Below, one piece after another: positions 25,097 to 37,283 of a stretch of 64,000 nucleotides of DNA (positions are counted from its first letter, which is position 1; each line of letters begins with the position of its first letter). Both the position numbers and the translations under genes were made by a program. Below the pieces are notes generated by a model, which did not search any database, was not told where the DNA came from, and worked only from the letters and a program-made list of their open reading frames with translations. This stretch comes from Tetragonia tetragonoides (Eukaryota > Streptophyta > Magnoliopsida > Caryophyllales > Aizoaceae): assembly GCA_038025085.1 (NCBI GenBank), contig CM076154.1, positions 19,478,501 to 19,542,500 on the forward strand, given 5' to 3'.

Positions 25097-26593
25097 TATA
25101 GACACCCTAATTGGTTCTCATCTCCTGACACCGCAACGCCCGACGATAATGGTAATGGATTAACATGGACGTAAGTAGAAAAGAACATTTCTCGGAAATC
25201 TAGACCAAATTCCTTAAAACCTCAGTCTTTGGATAGCCCTTGTTATAAGGATTCTAGCTCCTTTGACCTTTGCCTCAATCAGGTTCCTGGATCAAGAGAC
25301 ATCGCGTCTCGAAGACTTGGGTCAAAACCGCTCAATCCCGGCCCCTTGGGCCTGCCCAAGGGAAATTTCGTAATTTACAGAGCACAAAAAGTCAAAAACC
25401 CTAGTCACGCGCGCGCCGTCAGGCCCGGTGGCCTTCGCAGGCTGCTCAGCGGCCAGCGCGTGACAGCGGGGGCCATTGAGCCAGCCGCTGGCCCCAGCTG
25501 CCCTCCGTGTGGCCGCTGAACTGGTTTTTTGACTGGGCCGAGTTTTGGCGCCAGGCTTCTTGTCGTAGGCCCCTAAATCCGTCCCCCAACTCTATAAATA
25601 CTCCTTTTCACCCTCTTTTGCAAGGGGTCAGCCAATTCACAATTTTGAGAGCATTGAGAGCACATATTTTCCCAAATTCAGAAATCTGAAGATTCAAGCA
25701 AGCAATACACCTAGCCTAGCACCCAAGATCGAAGAGCAATCCCAATTCTACTAGTCCCGTTGGAATAGAATGTCCAGGTTAACCATCCTGAGGGCCTAAT
25801 TCTTCATTAAATCTCTTTTTTTATTGTTTATTAATCATGTTTTATTTAGCTTTTGATTATGGTTGAATAAATTTGCATGCTTTTGATTTTGTATATAATT
25901 ATGCATGATTAGTTAGTATAAAGTTTGTGTCTTTTTATTAGTTTATGCAAGTTTGCATCTTTTCATAGTTTTTGCATGCATCTAGTAGCCTCATAGGTTT
26001 ATCTTAGCATAAAGTTAGCACCTTTACAATAATATTATCATTCCTTTTGAAGATACTAACAGTTTTATTGATGTGCATATGCAATACATGGCGCGTTTAG
26101 CAAGTTCGTAGGTTGGAGCGTTAATTAATGCTTTATATCATGTTTATGCTTGTTAATAGTATGCATGTAAATTAGATATAAATCGTGCAAAGTGACAACG
26201 TAGGTAATTTGGTTGATCTTAACCCGCCTAGTTAATTTAGGATCATTGGACGACCGGATTTGTATGGAACCATATAGCATAAATAAATACTTGACATGGA
26301 TAAGCTTAGTAGAGGCCGTTAATACGGGCGATTTAGATGAGATTCATTTTGTTTATTTTGTACCTACATGCCCCAACTCAATACTTAGTACCCACGTGCA
26401 TGAGTCAATTCCCAATAGGAATTGGGGTGCACTTTTGATGGTTTCCAATTGTTTCCTTAAAAATTGGTGGTGGCTTCTTATTTGCAAATTATTGTTCTTT
26501 ATAATTAATTTGAAACGCATGTGACACATATTTAAGAACCATTAATCTCAACTAAAAATCGAAAACGCGCCGGGAAAGGCGAGGGTTCTTACA
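25097..26593 (+). repeat. 3' LTR of element A, 1497 bp
   Basis: The LTR is preceded by the polypurine tract CCAAAGTGGGGGCTTC and ends in GGGTTCTTACA. It matches the B LTR (38294-39103, opposite strand) at both ends. The first dinucleotide is TA instead of TG (TATAGACACC versus TGTAGACACT in B). It holds a GC-rich module at 25405-25537, a TATA box at 25591-25600, and an AT-rich R/U5-like region that B's LTR lacks. Its last base directly abuts element B. Confidence 0.88.
25405..25600 (+). promoter_or_regulatory. LTR promoter of element A: GC-rich module plus TATA box
   Basis: The module contains CAGCGGCC, CAGCCGCTGGCC and GGCCGCTGAACTGG, followed by TTTTTTGACTGGG. TCTATAAATA lies at 25591-25600, about 55 bp beyond the module. 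Spacing and motif order parallel the modules upstream of the antisense genes. Confidence 0.6.
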
Positions 26594-27896
26594 GTAGGCT
26601 TCGGATGCTATCCTAGCATCTAGGGCGGTGGACCGTCAGAGGATCCTGATTGCGGGTCCGTTCTCTTTTGAGTGGTATCTAGGAGAACGGATCTTCCGTC
26701 AGGTTTATCCTGACGTGACGGGTCCTAGGATTCCCTTGGATCCTCCCTCGACCATGTTCTTGATGAGGTGCTTGTCTCGCGAGCAGGTTGCGGAGGCCAT
26801 GGTGGGCTCGGATGCTATGAGGTATTTGAGGGAGCCTGCGGAGGACCTTCCAGGGCACTACGAGCAGTTTCGCCGTGATTGCCTCATGCCTTCATTCTTG
26901 GGTCTGAAGGTAAGAGTTTAATATTTAATATTCTATGCCTTTCTTGTTTTGCTTGATACTAACCTACTTTGCTTTGTCGGAGCCTCGAGTTGACGCCATT
27001 GATGTGGATGTCCCGGATATGTGGGACCGACGTCGGGACTATGGCGGGAAGGAGTGTTGGGGAGAAATCCCCATGACGGAGGACCTTGATGAGGACATCC
27101 AGGGCCTTCCTCTTCCAGTTGGGCATCCAGGGGTAAATTCATAATTTTACCCATTGTATGTGATTTTTACCGTTTTGCATGCTTGTATTGACTTTTCCTG
27201 TGTAGCTTGATCGTGAGCAGACCGGGAAGGTCTTCAAGATGATACATGCTATGAAGTCCTGGATATCCTGGGCTCTCTCGAAGGGTACTTGCTCAAGAGC
27301 CGACTTGGACAAGGTAAACTTGGCTTTGCATTTTCAAAGTTGCATGCTTTGAGAAATGTATCTAATGTATTTTCTGTGGGTTGCAGGTTGAGTATCGTCA
27401 ACCCCTTCGTCGTCGGTCACGATAGGTGGTATTGTCGGATGATGAGGTCGTGAGCTCTCCTCAGCGTAGCCCTTCGCGCGAGAGGAGCCCTCGGAGGGAG
27501 AGCCCTAGAAGAGAGAGTGTGCCTGTACATCGGACGGATCGTCCTGGCGGGAGTAGGATGACTCTGTTTGTGGAGCCTACTTCTATGCCTATCCCGATGT
27601 ATCCTTATTATCCTGGGTATGCGGGGTATCCCTCATATGGCGGTCTCTACTACCATCCTCCCGTCCCTGCTCCTATGATGCCTACCATGCCTCCTCGTTC
27701 TTCGTAGGGGTATGATTCGAGTTATGCTGGGGAGGGGTGCTCGTACCGGGAGCCTGCCCGACATTCTTCCTTTGACCCTAGCCAGTTTGCGGTGTCGATT
27801 TTTGGCGACGAGCCGCGGAGGTCGGAGGATCACTTTGAGGTGCTCTGCACGGATCCTGATGCGGGTGATGATTTTTATGATAATGTATTTGTATGA
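26594..27896 (+). pseudogene. PMD extra gene of element B, 3' half only
   Basis: Exon remnants are 26594-26909, 26980-27132 (153 nt), 27206-27313 (108 nt) and 27387-27896. The first carries SFEWYLGERIFRQVYP and SREQVAEAMVG. The acceptor before 26980 has mutated from GCAG in element A to GTCG, so that intron could not splice normally. The last exon codes for an RS-rich stretch (SPSRERSPRRESPRRE), a Pro/Gly/Tyr-rich tail (YPGYAGYPSYGGLYY) and an acidic end. It keeps more of the 3' coding sequence than A but has stops at 27423-27425 and 27705-27707. The N-terminal PMD core is missing because the element is cut by the junction with A. Confidence 0.7.
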
Positions 27897-28379
27897 AATA
27901 CATTTTTGAACATTTGTGTTGAACAAACATTCGGACTTTACTTGTAAATATTGCTTATTTATTGGTCCCTACATATAATTAGGCTAAAAAATGCACAACT
28001 AGTCAAACAAAAATGCAAGTAAATATTGCTTATTTATTGCTCCCTGCATGTAATTAGCCTAAAAAACGGAAGTACAGCCAAAAAAGTTAAAATTGAGTGT
28101 ACCCTATGCCCCCTAAAAAAATGAAAAAAAGGAAAGGGGTGCAAAAATGAAATGAAATTAATAAGTAAAAAGGGGTTAATGAAAAAAAAAAGAAAGATGA
28201 TGAAAAGAAAAGATGATAATCATCCAAAAGAAATAAGGAAATTGTGGAGCTTTCATAAATAAAAAGGAAAAAATGCAAAATAGAAATAATAAAGAGAATA
28301 GGAAATAGAGCCAAATTGGAGTCCAAAACGGTTAAGAAAAGTGTCCAAAACCGGAGAAAAGAGGGATGTCTCGAGAAAA

Positions 28380-28590
28380 TAGCCCGGCGGCCAAAGGGAG
28401 TCGTCCAGCGGCACACGCGAAGGTGCGGGGGCGAAAATAGGGGCCGCCAGGCTCAGTGGCTGTGCCGCTGGGGCTTGGCGGCCTGTCGCTGAAACTCCGC
28501 GGCTGGGCCGCTGGGCCTGGGCTGCACTATCGGGGTCGCCGAGCCTTCGACGGCTGTCCCAGGGGCCGCTGAAGCCCTTTTTTTGACGGG
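28380..28590 (+). promoter_or_regulatory. GC-rich GCCGCTG module upstream of the DUF7745-like gene (B)
   Basis: More than ten AGCGGC/GCCGCTG-type cores lie here, ending in GCCGCTGAAGCCC, TTTTTTT and GACGGG. A weakened TATA (CTAAATAAGCC) follows near 28623 and the ATG is at 28731. The final part is strikingly like 25512-25537 in the LTR of element A. Confidence 0.5.
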
Positions 28591-28730
28591 TTGCCTTATT
28601 TTTTCGTGTTTTCCGTGCGAGCCCTAAATAAGCCTTGGGTTAGTCCGGTTTTGGGACATCACCTTCATATTTTACTAGCAATAGAGATCTTTTAGAGAGA
28701 GAAACCTCCCCATTAATTTAGTTTTCAGCC

Positions 28731-30280
28731 ATGACAAGCTTTGATGCTAAATTTGACAATTGGTTACAATCCATGACCCCCGAAGAAAGGATGAGACTTG
28801 TGCCTTTCCACTTGAATGCTCTCTTCCACTTGAAGCAAGTTCAAATCATTTGGAACCTTTTTGAGGCTGCCGTTGAATTTTGGGATGACAAACTCCATGT
28901 CTTTCGATTTGGGTACAATGAATTATGCCCTCTTCCCGAAGAATTTGCTGCTATCCTTGGGTTTTCTCATGATCAAGCTCCCGCTACTCCATGGCTTGGG
29001 GCAAACCTTGAAGGCTATTATAAAAGGTATCTTTGCCTATTCTCAACACAAGCCTTATCCGTTGCTAGGAGCGGTGAGGTAGACCTCAATGGTGAGATTG
29101 ATATCTTTTTCCCCAAGGTAAGGGATAACCACGATGAGACTTATTATAAACGTGCCTTTATCTTATGTCTCTTGCATAGGTACCTCTTTGTTGGTGTGGT
29201 AATAATGGTAAAACTTGTATGCTTAGAATTGTGGAACAAATTCAAAACGATTTACCCCTATGTCTCTTGTTCTTGGTGAAACATTAATTTGCTTGGACCG
29301 CAAGAAACAAGAGCCGTCGCCTGGCAGATGGACGGGAAGCCCTCTTATCCTTCAAGTGAGTGCTTGAATAAATTGCTTTGAATAATTTAATAAAGTTTGA
29401 ATCTTTAATGGATATCTAACTTTATGTTTTTGCCTTGTTTTTTTTTTTTTTGTAGATATGGCTCCTGGAATACATGTGCTTCATTGAGAGGCCTGCTAAT
29501 GCGCTCAAATATCAACCAAAGCAATTTCCTGCTCGCTGAAGGTTTTATTATGAACCAACCATTGATGAATGGCGCGGGTACCTTAAAGCTTGCCCTTTGC
29601 TAAGATGGAATGTCAAGTGGTGGGGCCTAAAATCCGCAATCGGATGCAGCAAGGAAACGGGATATTATCAAATCCTTGGCCTTCAAAACTTGACTTACAT
29701 ATTTCCTAGCCGTATCATGCGGCAATATGGAAAACGCCAAATTATCCCACAAAAGGATAGTATTGCTCCTGCTACACGGGCTTTAACAATTAGCATGGTG
29801 CGATCATGGGAGTGTGCGTGGGATCGTCGCCCCAAGTGGACTATTCCTCACATCAAGGCTCCTACGCCCATATCTTCGGCCTACGAAGCTTGGATGGACT
29901 GTAAGACTGCGGAGGGTCGCCGTGCATGCAAGAAATCCGAACAAGGCGATCTCAAGGCCCAATCGGACAAAGCTAGCTTAAGACTTTCAAACTCCAATGA
30001 TCCTAAAGGGAAGGGTAAGCAAAAGGAAGTCAAGCATGTGAGAAGTGTCCTCAACCCGAAGGCCAAGAAAGCTTTGGAAAAGATTACTACCAAGCCGCAA
30101 GCAGAGCCCTAGATTCGGGCCAATGATCACGAGGCCTCCTCGAGCATGCCTCTAATGGAGGTTGAAGAAAGAGAGCCTTTGGTTCGAGAGAGATGGGCTC
30201 CCAAGGAACGCGAAGTGGAAGGCCGAAAGGTAGATGAGCCCATGGAGGATGTAGTCCCTACCACCGAAGCTACGAAGTAG
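28731..30280 (+). pseudogene. DUF7745-like extra gene of element B, two exons
   Basis: Exon 1 is 28731-29355 and exon 2 is 29456-30280, separated by a 100-bp intron with GTGAGT and TTTTTTGTAG at the same place as in A. The frame starts MTSFDAKFDNW and carries VFRFGYNELCPLPEEF. A net 2-nt loss near 29195-29215 shifts exon 1. Exon 2 has TGA at about 29537-29539 (Arg in A) and TAG at about 30110-30112 (Gln in A). The C-terminal Lys-rich and acidic tail is otherwise conserved. The two copies carry different lesions, so the ancestor was probably intact at transposition. Confidence 0.7.
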
Positions 30281-30712
30281 TCTATTAAGGAAATACTCTT
30301 TTGGAGCATGTCTACCTTAGGATTGCCTTTTATTTGCTTTTAATTCAATAAGGGTGATGTGCCCCTTCTTTAGATTTAGTTTAATTTTTGTCTTAATATT
30401 TGGGAATTGCCAAGTCTTTGTAATGGACTTTAATATTATTTATGGAGACATGCTTATTTTATTTAATATTGCAACTTGGTGTTTATTATATGCACACCTT
30501 TTTTTTAACAACTTTTGAACGCGAAAATGATGAAGGGGTCGGGGTCAATTGCAATTGGGTTGTCCTACGTATCCTTTTAGGGGAATCAGGCCGCTCGTAG
30601 TTCTTATCCGTTTTTTTTAACATTAAATCCCGTTTTATTTATTTATTTATTTATTTTTCGAATTATGCAGCCTAGTATGGGCCTATCGGAAGTGCTATAT
30701 TGGGTGTCTTGC

Positions 30713-33700
30713 CTAAGCATAGAACCTCTTTAATTGATCCATGTTTATCCATTGACTAAACTCAATCCCGTCAAAATCTGCCAATCTCGCTGCTCCACCC
30801 GTTAGGATCTTGGTAGTGAGGAACGGGCCCGACCAGTTGGGCTTGAATGTGCCTCTTGGGTCAGTGACATTGGCCCTTACCTCTTTAAGTGCTAAATCCC
30901 CAACTTTGAGGTCTCTCATTTTGAGCTTTTGGTTAAAATGCTTTGTTAATCTCTTTTGATAGATTCTTACATTGTGCAAAGCCTGTAACCTTTTCTCATC
31001 TAGCAAGACTAATTGGTCATAGCGGGCTTGGACCCAATCCACTTCTGGAATTTGACCTTCCAAAATGATCCGTAGAGATGGGACCTCTAGCTCAATTGGC
31101 AATACGGCTTCCATTCCGTAGACCAAAGAGTATGGTGTTGCTCCTGTTGATGCGCGGACCGACGTTCTGTAACCCCATAGTGCGAATGGCAATTTGTCAG
31201 GCCAAGCATGATAATTCTCGGACATTCTTTCAATGATTTTCTTGATGTTTTTGTTAGCTTCCTCTACTGCGCCGTTCGTTTGCGGTTTGTAGGGAGACGA
31301 CTTTTGGTGCTGGATCTTAAACTGGGTTAAGAGCTCAATTACTTCTTTCATGAAGTGTGACCCATTATCACTGATGATTTCTTGGGGAACTCCATATCTA
31401 GCTATTATGTTATTCTTGATGAACTTAACCACATGCTTTGCCTTGAGCTTCGCGTATGATTGTGCCTCGACCCACTTGGTGAAGTAGTCGATTACGACTA
31501 GGATATATTCATGACCGACAGGAAACCTCCTTTTCCTTTCGGGGTTATCTTGCCAATGAGGTCTATTCCCCAAGTAGAGAAAGGCCAAGGTGAGGTGAAG
31601 GTAAATAGCGGGCTTGGTGGTAAGTGTTGTAGATTTGCATGTGTCTGACATTGTATGCACCTTTTGACAAATTCACAACAATCTTTTTCCATTGTTGTCC
31701 AATAATACCCGAGCCTTATTATTTTCCTGGATAGCATCATACCGTTCATGTGCAGTCCACAAACTCTTCCGTGTACATCTCGTAAGACCTTATGAGCCAT
31801 TTCGGTGCCTACGCATAGGAGGTTAATCCCGTTTGGGCTTTTCTTGTATATCTGGCCTTGTACCTCTATGAATTGGGCTGCGAGCCTTTTGAGTGCCTTT
31901 TGGGCTCTAGGACTAGAATCAGGAGGATAAAGCTGATCGACGAGTAGATTCTTTATATCGGTGTACCACTCGTCTTCTTTGCACGCAGATGGGCATCATC
32001 CGAATGGTTTCGGGGATATTGATCATGCTTGCTAGCTTGGCCAAGGCATCTGCGAATTGATTATCTTCTCTTGGGAGATATGTAAAATGTATTTGGTTGA
32101 AATACACTAGGATCTTGTCCAAGTAATCCTGGTAGAGTGCCAAGGATTCACTTTTGACTTTCCATACTTTAGAAATTTGGTTAATTATGAGTGACGAGTC
32201 CCCATAGACTCGAAGCGTCTTAATGCCGAGGCTTATAGTGGATTGCAATCCTATTACGCAAGCTTCGTATTCTGCGCCATTGTTGGTGACTTTGTGGTCT
32301 AATTTGACTGAAATAGGTGTATGTGCACCGTTGGGGGATACTATTAGTACTCCTACTCCAAAACCTACCCCTTCGTCTGGAAAGTGGTATTCATCTTTGT
32401 GATCAAGTTCGTGTATAGCCTGGTCGGCTAAGTACTCCGAGATGGCATGCCCTTTTATGGCTTTTTGGTGTTCAAATTTGAGGTCGAATTCTGACAGGAG
32501 GACGGTACATCTGGCTATTCTACCATTGCGTATGGGCTTTTCAAATATGTACTTTAGAGGATTTTCTCTCGATCTTATGTGGATCGTATACTAGAGCATG
32601 TAATGTCGCAACTTTTTAGTTGTCGCGACCAAGGCTAGGCACGTTTTTTCTAAAGGTGAATAGCGGGTTTCGTATTCTAGAAACTTCTTGCTTACATAGT
32701 AGATGATCTTTTCTTCCTTGCCTACTTCTTGGGCTAGCATGGCCCCCATTGACGTCTCTGTGACTGTAAGGTAAAGGATTAGAGGCATGCCTGGAGTGGG
32801 CGGTACCAGAACGGGTGGTTCGGATAAATAGGCCTTAATTTTGTCAAAAGCTTTTTGGCATTGTTCATCCCATTCTGTATTTACCTCTTTTTTAAGTTTC
32901 TTGAATATGGGCTCGCAAGTCATAGTCAACTTAGAAATGAACTTGCTAATGTATTGGATCCTCCATAAAAAGTCTTTTATTTCCTTTTCTGTTTTTGGTG
33001 CTGGCATGTCTATTATGGCTTTGATCTTGGATGAATCAATCACGATTCCTCTAGTACTTATGACAAATCCTAGAAGTTTGCCGGATGTAACTCCGAATGC
33101 GCACTTTTGGGGATTAAGTCTCATGTTGTACTTCCTAAGCCTGTCGAAGAACTTTCGAAGTGAGGGTATATGACCTTCCCTATCTTTAGACTTTATGATC
33201 ATGTCATCTACATAAACTTCAGCCTCTTTATGCATCATATCGTGGAGCAGGGTTGTCGCAGTTCTTTGGTATGTGGCCCCTGCATTCTTAAGCCCGAATG
33301 GGAATACTGTGTAGCAATAAGTCCCCCATTGCGTGATGAAAGTGGTTTTCTCTTCATCCTCTTTGGCCATCAGGACCTGATTATATCCTACGTACCCGTC
33401 CATGAATCATAAGAGGGCGTGTCCAGCAGTATTGTCCCCCAGAACATCTATATGGGGTAGTGGAAAGTCATCTTTTGGGCTTGCTTTGGTCAAGTCCCTG
33501 AAATCTACACACATGCGCACCCGTCCGTCCTTTTTTGGGACTGGGACGATGTTGGCTACCCAATCGGGGTAATTGGCCACTCTTATGAAGCCTGCATCTA
33601 ACTGTTTTTGGACCTCCTCTTTGATCTTAAGAGCCCACTCTGGTTTCATTCTTCTTAACTTCTGCTTGACTGGTTTGCAGTCGGGTTTTAGCGGGATGGT

Positions 33701-36700
33701 GTGCTGGGCAATGTTGCGGTCTATGCCGGGCATGTCCTTGTAGGACCAGGCGAAAACATCCGTATAATTCTTTAGGAGTGTTATGAATTGTTCGCGTTCA
33801 TTAGAGGTTAAAGACAAGCCTATTTGCACGTGGTGAGGCTCGTCATTGGTTGCAATATTTATTGTCTCTGTTTCTTCGACTATTGAAGTCTTTTGTTCAT
33901 GTTCGATTAATGCTTTAATGACTTCTTTTGGAAATTCCACTATATCTTCTTCATTATTAGCAACGAGGCAATCCGAGTAAGCAAAATCGACACTCATAAT
34001 ATTAATAGAAGCGGACAATACATCAATGAGGTCATCACTAAGGACCTTAGTAACAGCAGGAACAGACTGGGGTGGACTACCCGACACTTCTAGGATAAGG
34101 GACTCAGAATCAGACTCGGACTCTGAATCGGAACTGGGCTTCTTTGCAGGACCGTTGCGAATCGTGAACTTTTACTTGGCTCTTTCGACTGGAGTCCACT
34201 TCGTCTTGTGCTTCCAGGTGGTGCGGTCGGGCCCGATTGGGGCGATCAGCTTTGATGGGTCGAAACCTTCATTAAAAAGAACAGTAAGGGGAAGTTTGTT
34301 TGTTTGTTGCCTCATCGTATTGGCGACGCTCTTCACCAAATAGTAGCCGAAGTCGTTTGGTGCCATGTCATTAGCCCAATCTTTATTGGATCGGTCCTCA
34401 TTAGGAGGTATGGGTGTGTCTTCACTCATGGTGAAGCAGTCTTGAAATGCCTCAAAGCCTGGAACTAGGACTCCATTGTTTGCATATGGTTCAGGGAATC
34501 CGTAGTAAGGACATGGGTGGCCTTCTTGAATAACTGCCCATTAAGGGTGAGGGGATAAGGATCCATGCTGTGCGGGATAAGCCTGTTGGCTGCGCGGGCT
34601 CTTTTTCTATCCATTTCCTTTGATATGTAAGCTCGGATTTCTTGCCTTGTGGGCTTGTAGCCTAGCCCAAATAGATCGTTTTTGACCTTGGTATTCCAGC
34701 AGGTTTGGGCTATCTTGGGGTGAGGGCCCAGAGTGGTGCCTGAAAAGTGACCTTGCTTTCTGAGTAGAGCATTTACATTAAGTGTGGGCTCTATTGTTTC
34801 TATGAAGGCTATTTTCTCGAAGCCCCATAATTCTTCGTCTTGTTCATTATGCTCTATCTTTAGGACTGGAGCTTTTTCTATCTGGGCCATCATGGTATCA
34901 GCGCAGACTTCCAGTGTGGATCCTGCCAAGGACAGCTTTACCTTTTGAGGCAGGGTTGAAGCTACAGCATTTAGCTCATGCAACCAAGGCCTTCCTAAGA
35001 GTAGGTTGAAAGGTGGCTGGTATATCGATTACGTGGAACTGGACCATTTTCTCGATCGGCCCAATATTGATGTTCATGGAAAATGTTCCCAAGACGTTTC
35101 TTTTGGAATTACCGTAAGCTCTTAGCCCTTGTGCAGAATGCGCGAGATTGTTACAATCTATTTTGAGGTGTTCAGTGGTCCTCAAAGGGCAGACATTTAC
35201 AGCTGAGCCATTGTCGACGAAAGTCATAGGGACTCGTCTTTGATGATAGATTACGGTCAGATAAAGGGCTTTGTTGTGATGGATACCTTCAGGTGGAAGG
35301 TCTTTGTCAGAAAAGGTGACGGGCGTGGATGACTTTCCTTGGACCAGGAGGTTAACTACCTCTTCAGGAGTGGCGTTTGGAGAAATAGTGGTTGCATTCA
35401 GGGCTTCTAACACGACCTTTCTATGAGTGATAGAAGTGGTCAACAATTGCCAGATGGATATGTCGGCTTTTGTCCTTTGCAACTGTTTGAGAATGTTGGT
35501 CCCATCATCTTTTTTAGCCATTTCTCTTTGGGCTGGATCCCTATTGGGGATTGTTACTGGCTCTATGGGTTGGATTTGAGATGGGTCCATATAGATATTT
35601 TCGAACCTGAATTGGCGTCCTGACCTTGTGAAGTAGTTTAGAGCTTTGTCATCCTCCTCTTTCTCGTCATCGGAGATATCATACTAGGATTTGCCGTTTT
35701 CTATGTCATGGACTTGCGGGATCAACACGTCTTCTGGATCAGTATAAGATCCATTATCTTCTTCGTCACTGCCCAAAGGCCGCAAATGTCTAGCGTGGAC
35801 CTTGGGCTTGGGTATGGTGGTATGGCCTGTCCAACAGGAGTGATCAGGTAGGATGGGTCAAACCCTTCTTCTGTGTCAATGTGAAAAGAGTTCCCGAGGG
35901 GATTATTGTTGTTACTGGGCGGCGGTGCGTCTTTAGGCAATGGTATGGTACCATTATCGAACAGATCCTGAATTTTCTCCTTGAGGGTGTAACACTTTTC
36001 AATATCGTGCCCACGACCCCTATGGTATTTGCAGAATGCAGACTCGTTCCAGTATGGCGACCTTTTCTCTATATGTGGATTGGGAGTAGGCCCAATCGGG
36101 TGTAGATAGTCTCCTTTGACTAGTTTGTCTAGGGCCTTGACATAAGGCATCCCGAGGGGAGTAAACCTTCTTGGACGTCTATCAGGAATGGTGTTCACTT
36201 CATTTCCTCTACTTGTGGAGCCATGATTGGTATTGGTGTATTTCTTATCCTTGTAACCACTTGTATTGTAGTCGTAAGTGACCTTCGTTCTTTCCTCTTT
36301 GGAGTTGGTCGTCTTCAATGGCCATGCCTACTTCAGTTAGTTGGGGATAAGTGGTTATGGGCTGAAACTTCATGTGTTCACGGTATTCAAATGCCAAGTT
36401 CTGGACCAGCATTCTAATTTGATCCCTTTCAGATGGGCGATCAATCATTTCAGCAACCTTAATTCTCCATCTTCTCACGAAATTGGTGAACCCCTCTTTA
36501 TCACCGTGCTTGGTGATGTCCAACTCTCTTAATGTCATGGGAGGTAAGACATTGTCAGCATATCTCTCGAGGAACAAGGTGGATAAATCTTCCCATTTTT
36601 GCAACTTTTGGGTGGGCAATTTGAAGAACCAGGTCCTGACAGCAGGATCCAAAGTTTGGGGAAAGAGGTGAACATACAGCTCTTGTTCAATGCCTCTAAG

Positions 36701-37283
36701 GCCCAATGCAGTAGTGAAAGCTCTAATGTGATCTTGTGGATCGTCGGTTCCTTCAAAAGGTGGGAATTTCAGGCATGGAAAACTTAGTGGGCAATTTTCC
36801 CTTGATGTGGGGAGCATAGCCTTCAGAATTGATGATCATGTCGTTGAAGACACGACTTTTGCCTAGTACAGATTCAAGCCTGTTCAGTTTAGCTTGAAGT
36901 TCTTGAACCTCTTTAGTGGAGGGCTCAGTCTTTTCCTCGTTGGGCTTGGGCTCATCCTCATCCCTAGTAGGGGGATCCAACTTGGCGACACGGGCTTCCA
37001 TATCAGTAAATCTAGCATTCATGGCGACCATTTGGGCTAAAAGGTCATCCATCTTTTGGTCAGCGGTTTTCTCAGCGTCTCCAGACATAGAGGGCTTAGG
37101 TGAACTAGGTGGTGAGGCTTGAGGTGACAATGGCGGTGTGCGAAGGTAGTCGAGCAAAATGGGGCCTACGAACTGTGCTTGTGGTGAAGGTTCGAATGAC
37201 AATTTGCGGACCAGTCTCTTGCTGGACTCGTCCCTCTCCCACTTCCTAGGACCAGTATCTTTACTCCTACCAATTCTGGACAT
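30713..37283 (-). pseudogene. Broken gag-pol of element B
   Basis: Gag starts at 37283 (MSRIGRSKD) and shifts frame near 36800 into the retrotransposon gag core (LRGIEQELYVHLFP, TLDPAVRTWFFKL). A CX2HX4HX4C knuckle (CKYHRGRGHDIEKC) lies near 36000. Protease carries FVDNGSAVN near 35210. RT spans about 34087-32591 with YVDD near 33205 and a TGA replacing Ser near 33405. The RNase H region follows to 31919, and integrase runs 31800-30713 with WGIDLIGK and ISDNGSHF. The catalytic motifs are mostly retained but at least five frame breaks are present. It is the better-preserved copy and provides the gag and protease missing from A. Confidence 0.88.

Larger units (their letters stand above)
14813..26593 (+). 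mobile_element. Tat-lineage Ty3/gypsy element A, 5'-truncated, with two antisense extra genes
   Basis: Order on the plus strand: end of the protease region, RT, RNase H regions, integrase, then a DUF7745-like gene and a PMD gene on the minus strand, then a polypurine tract (AAAGTGGGGGCTTC) and a 3' LTR. The 5' LTR, gag and most of protease are missing. Similarity to element B fades out at about 14800-14813. Lineage evidence is the second, archaeal-type RNase H, the Tat-style CX2HX4HX4C knuckle of the sister copy B, and extra ORFs beyond integrase. All reading frames are damaged, so the copy is dead. Confidence 0.88.
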
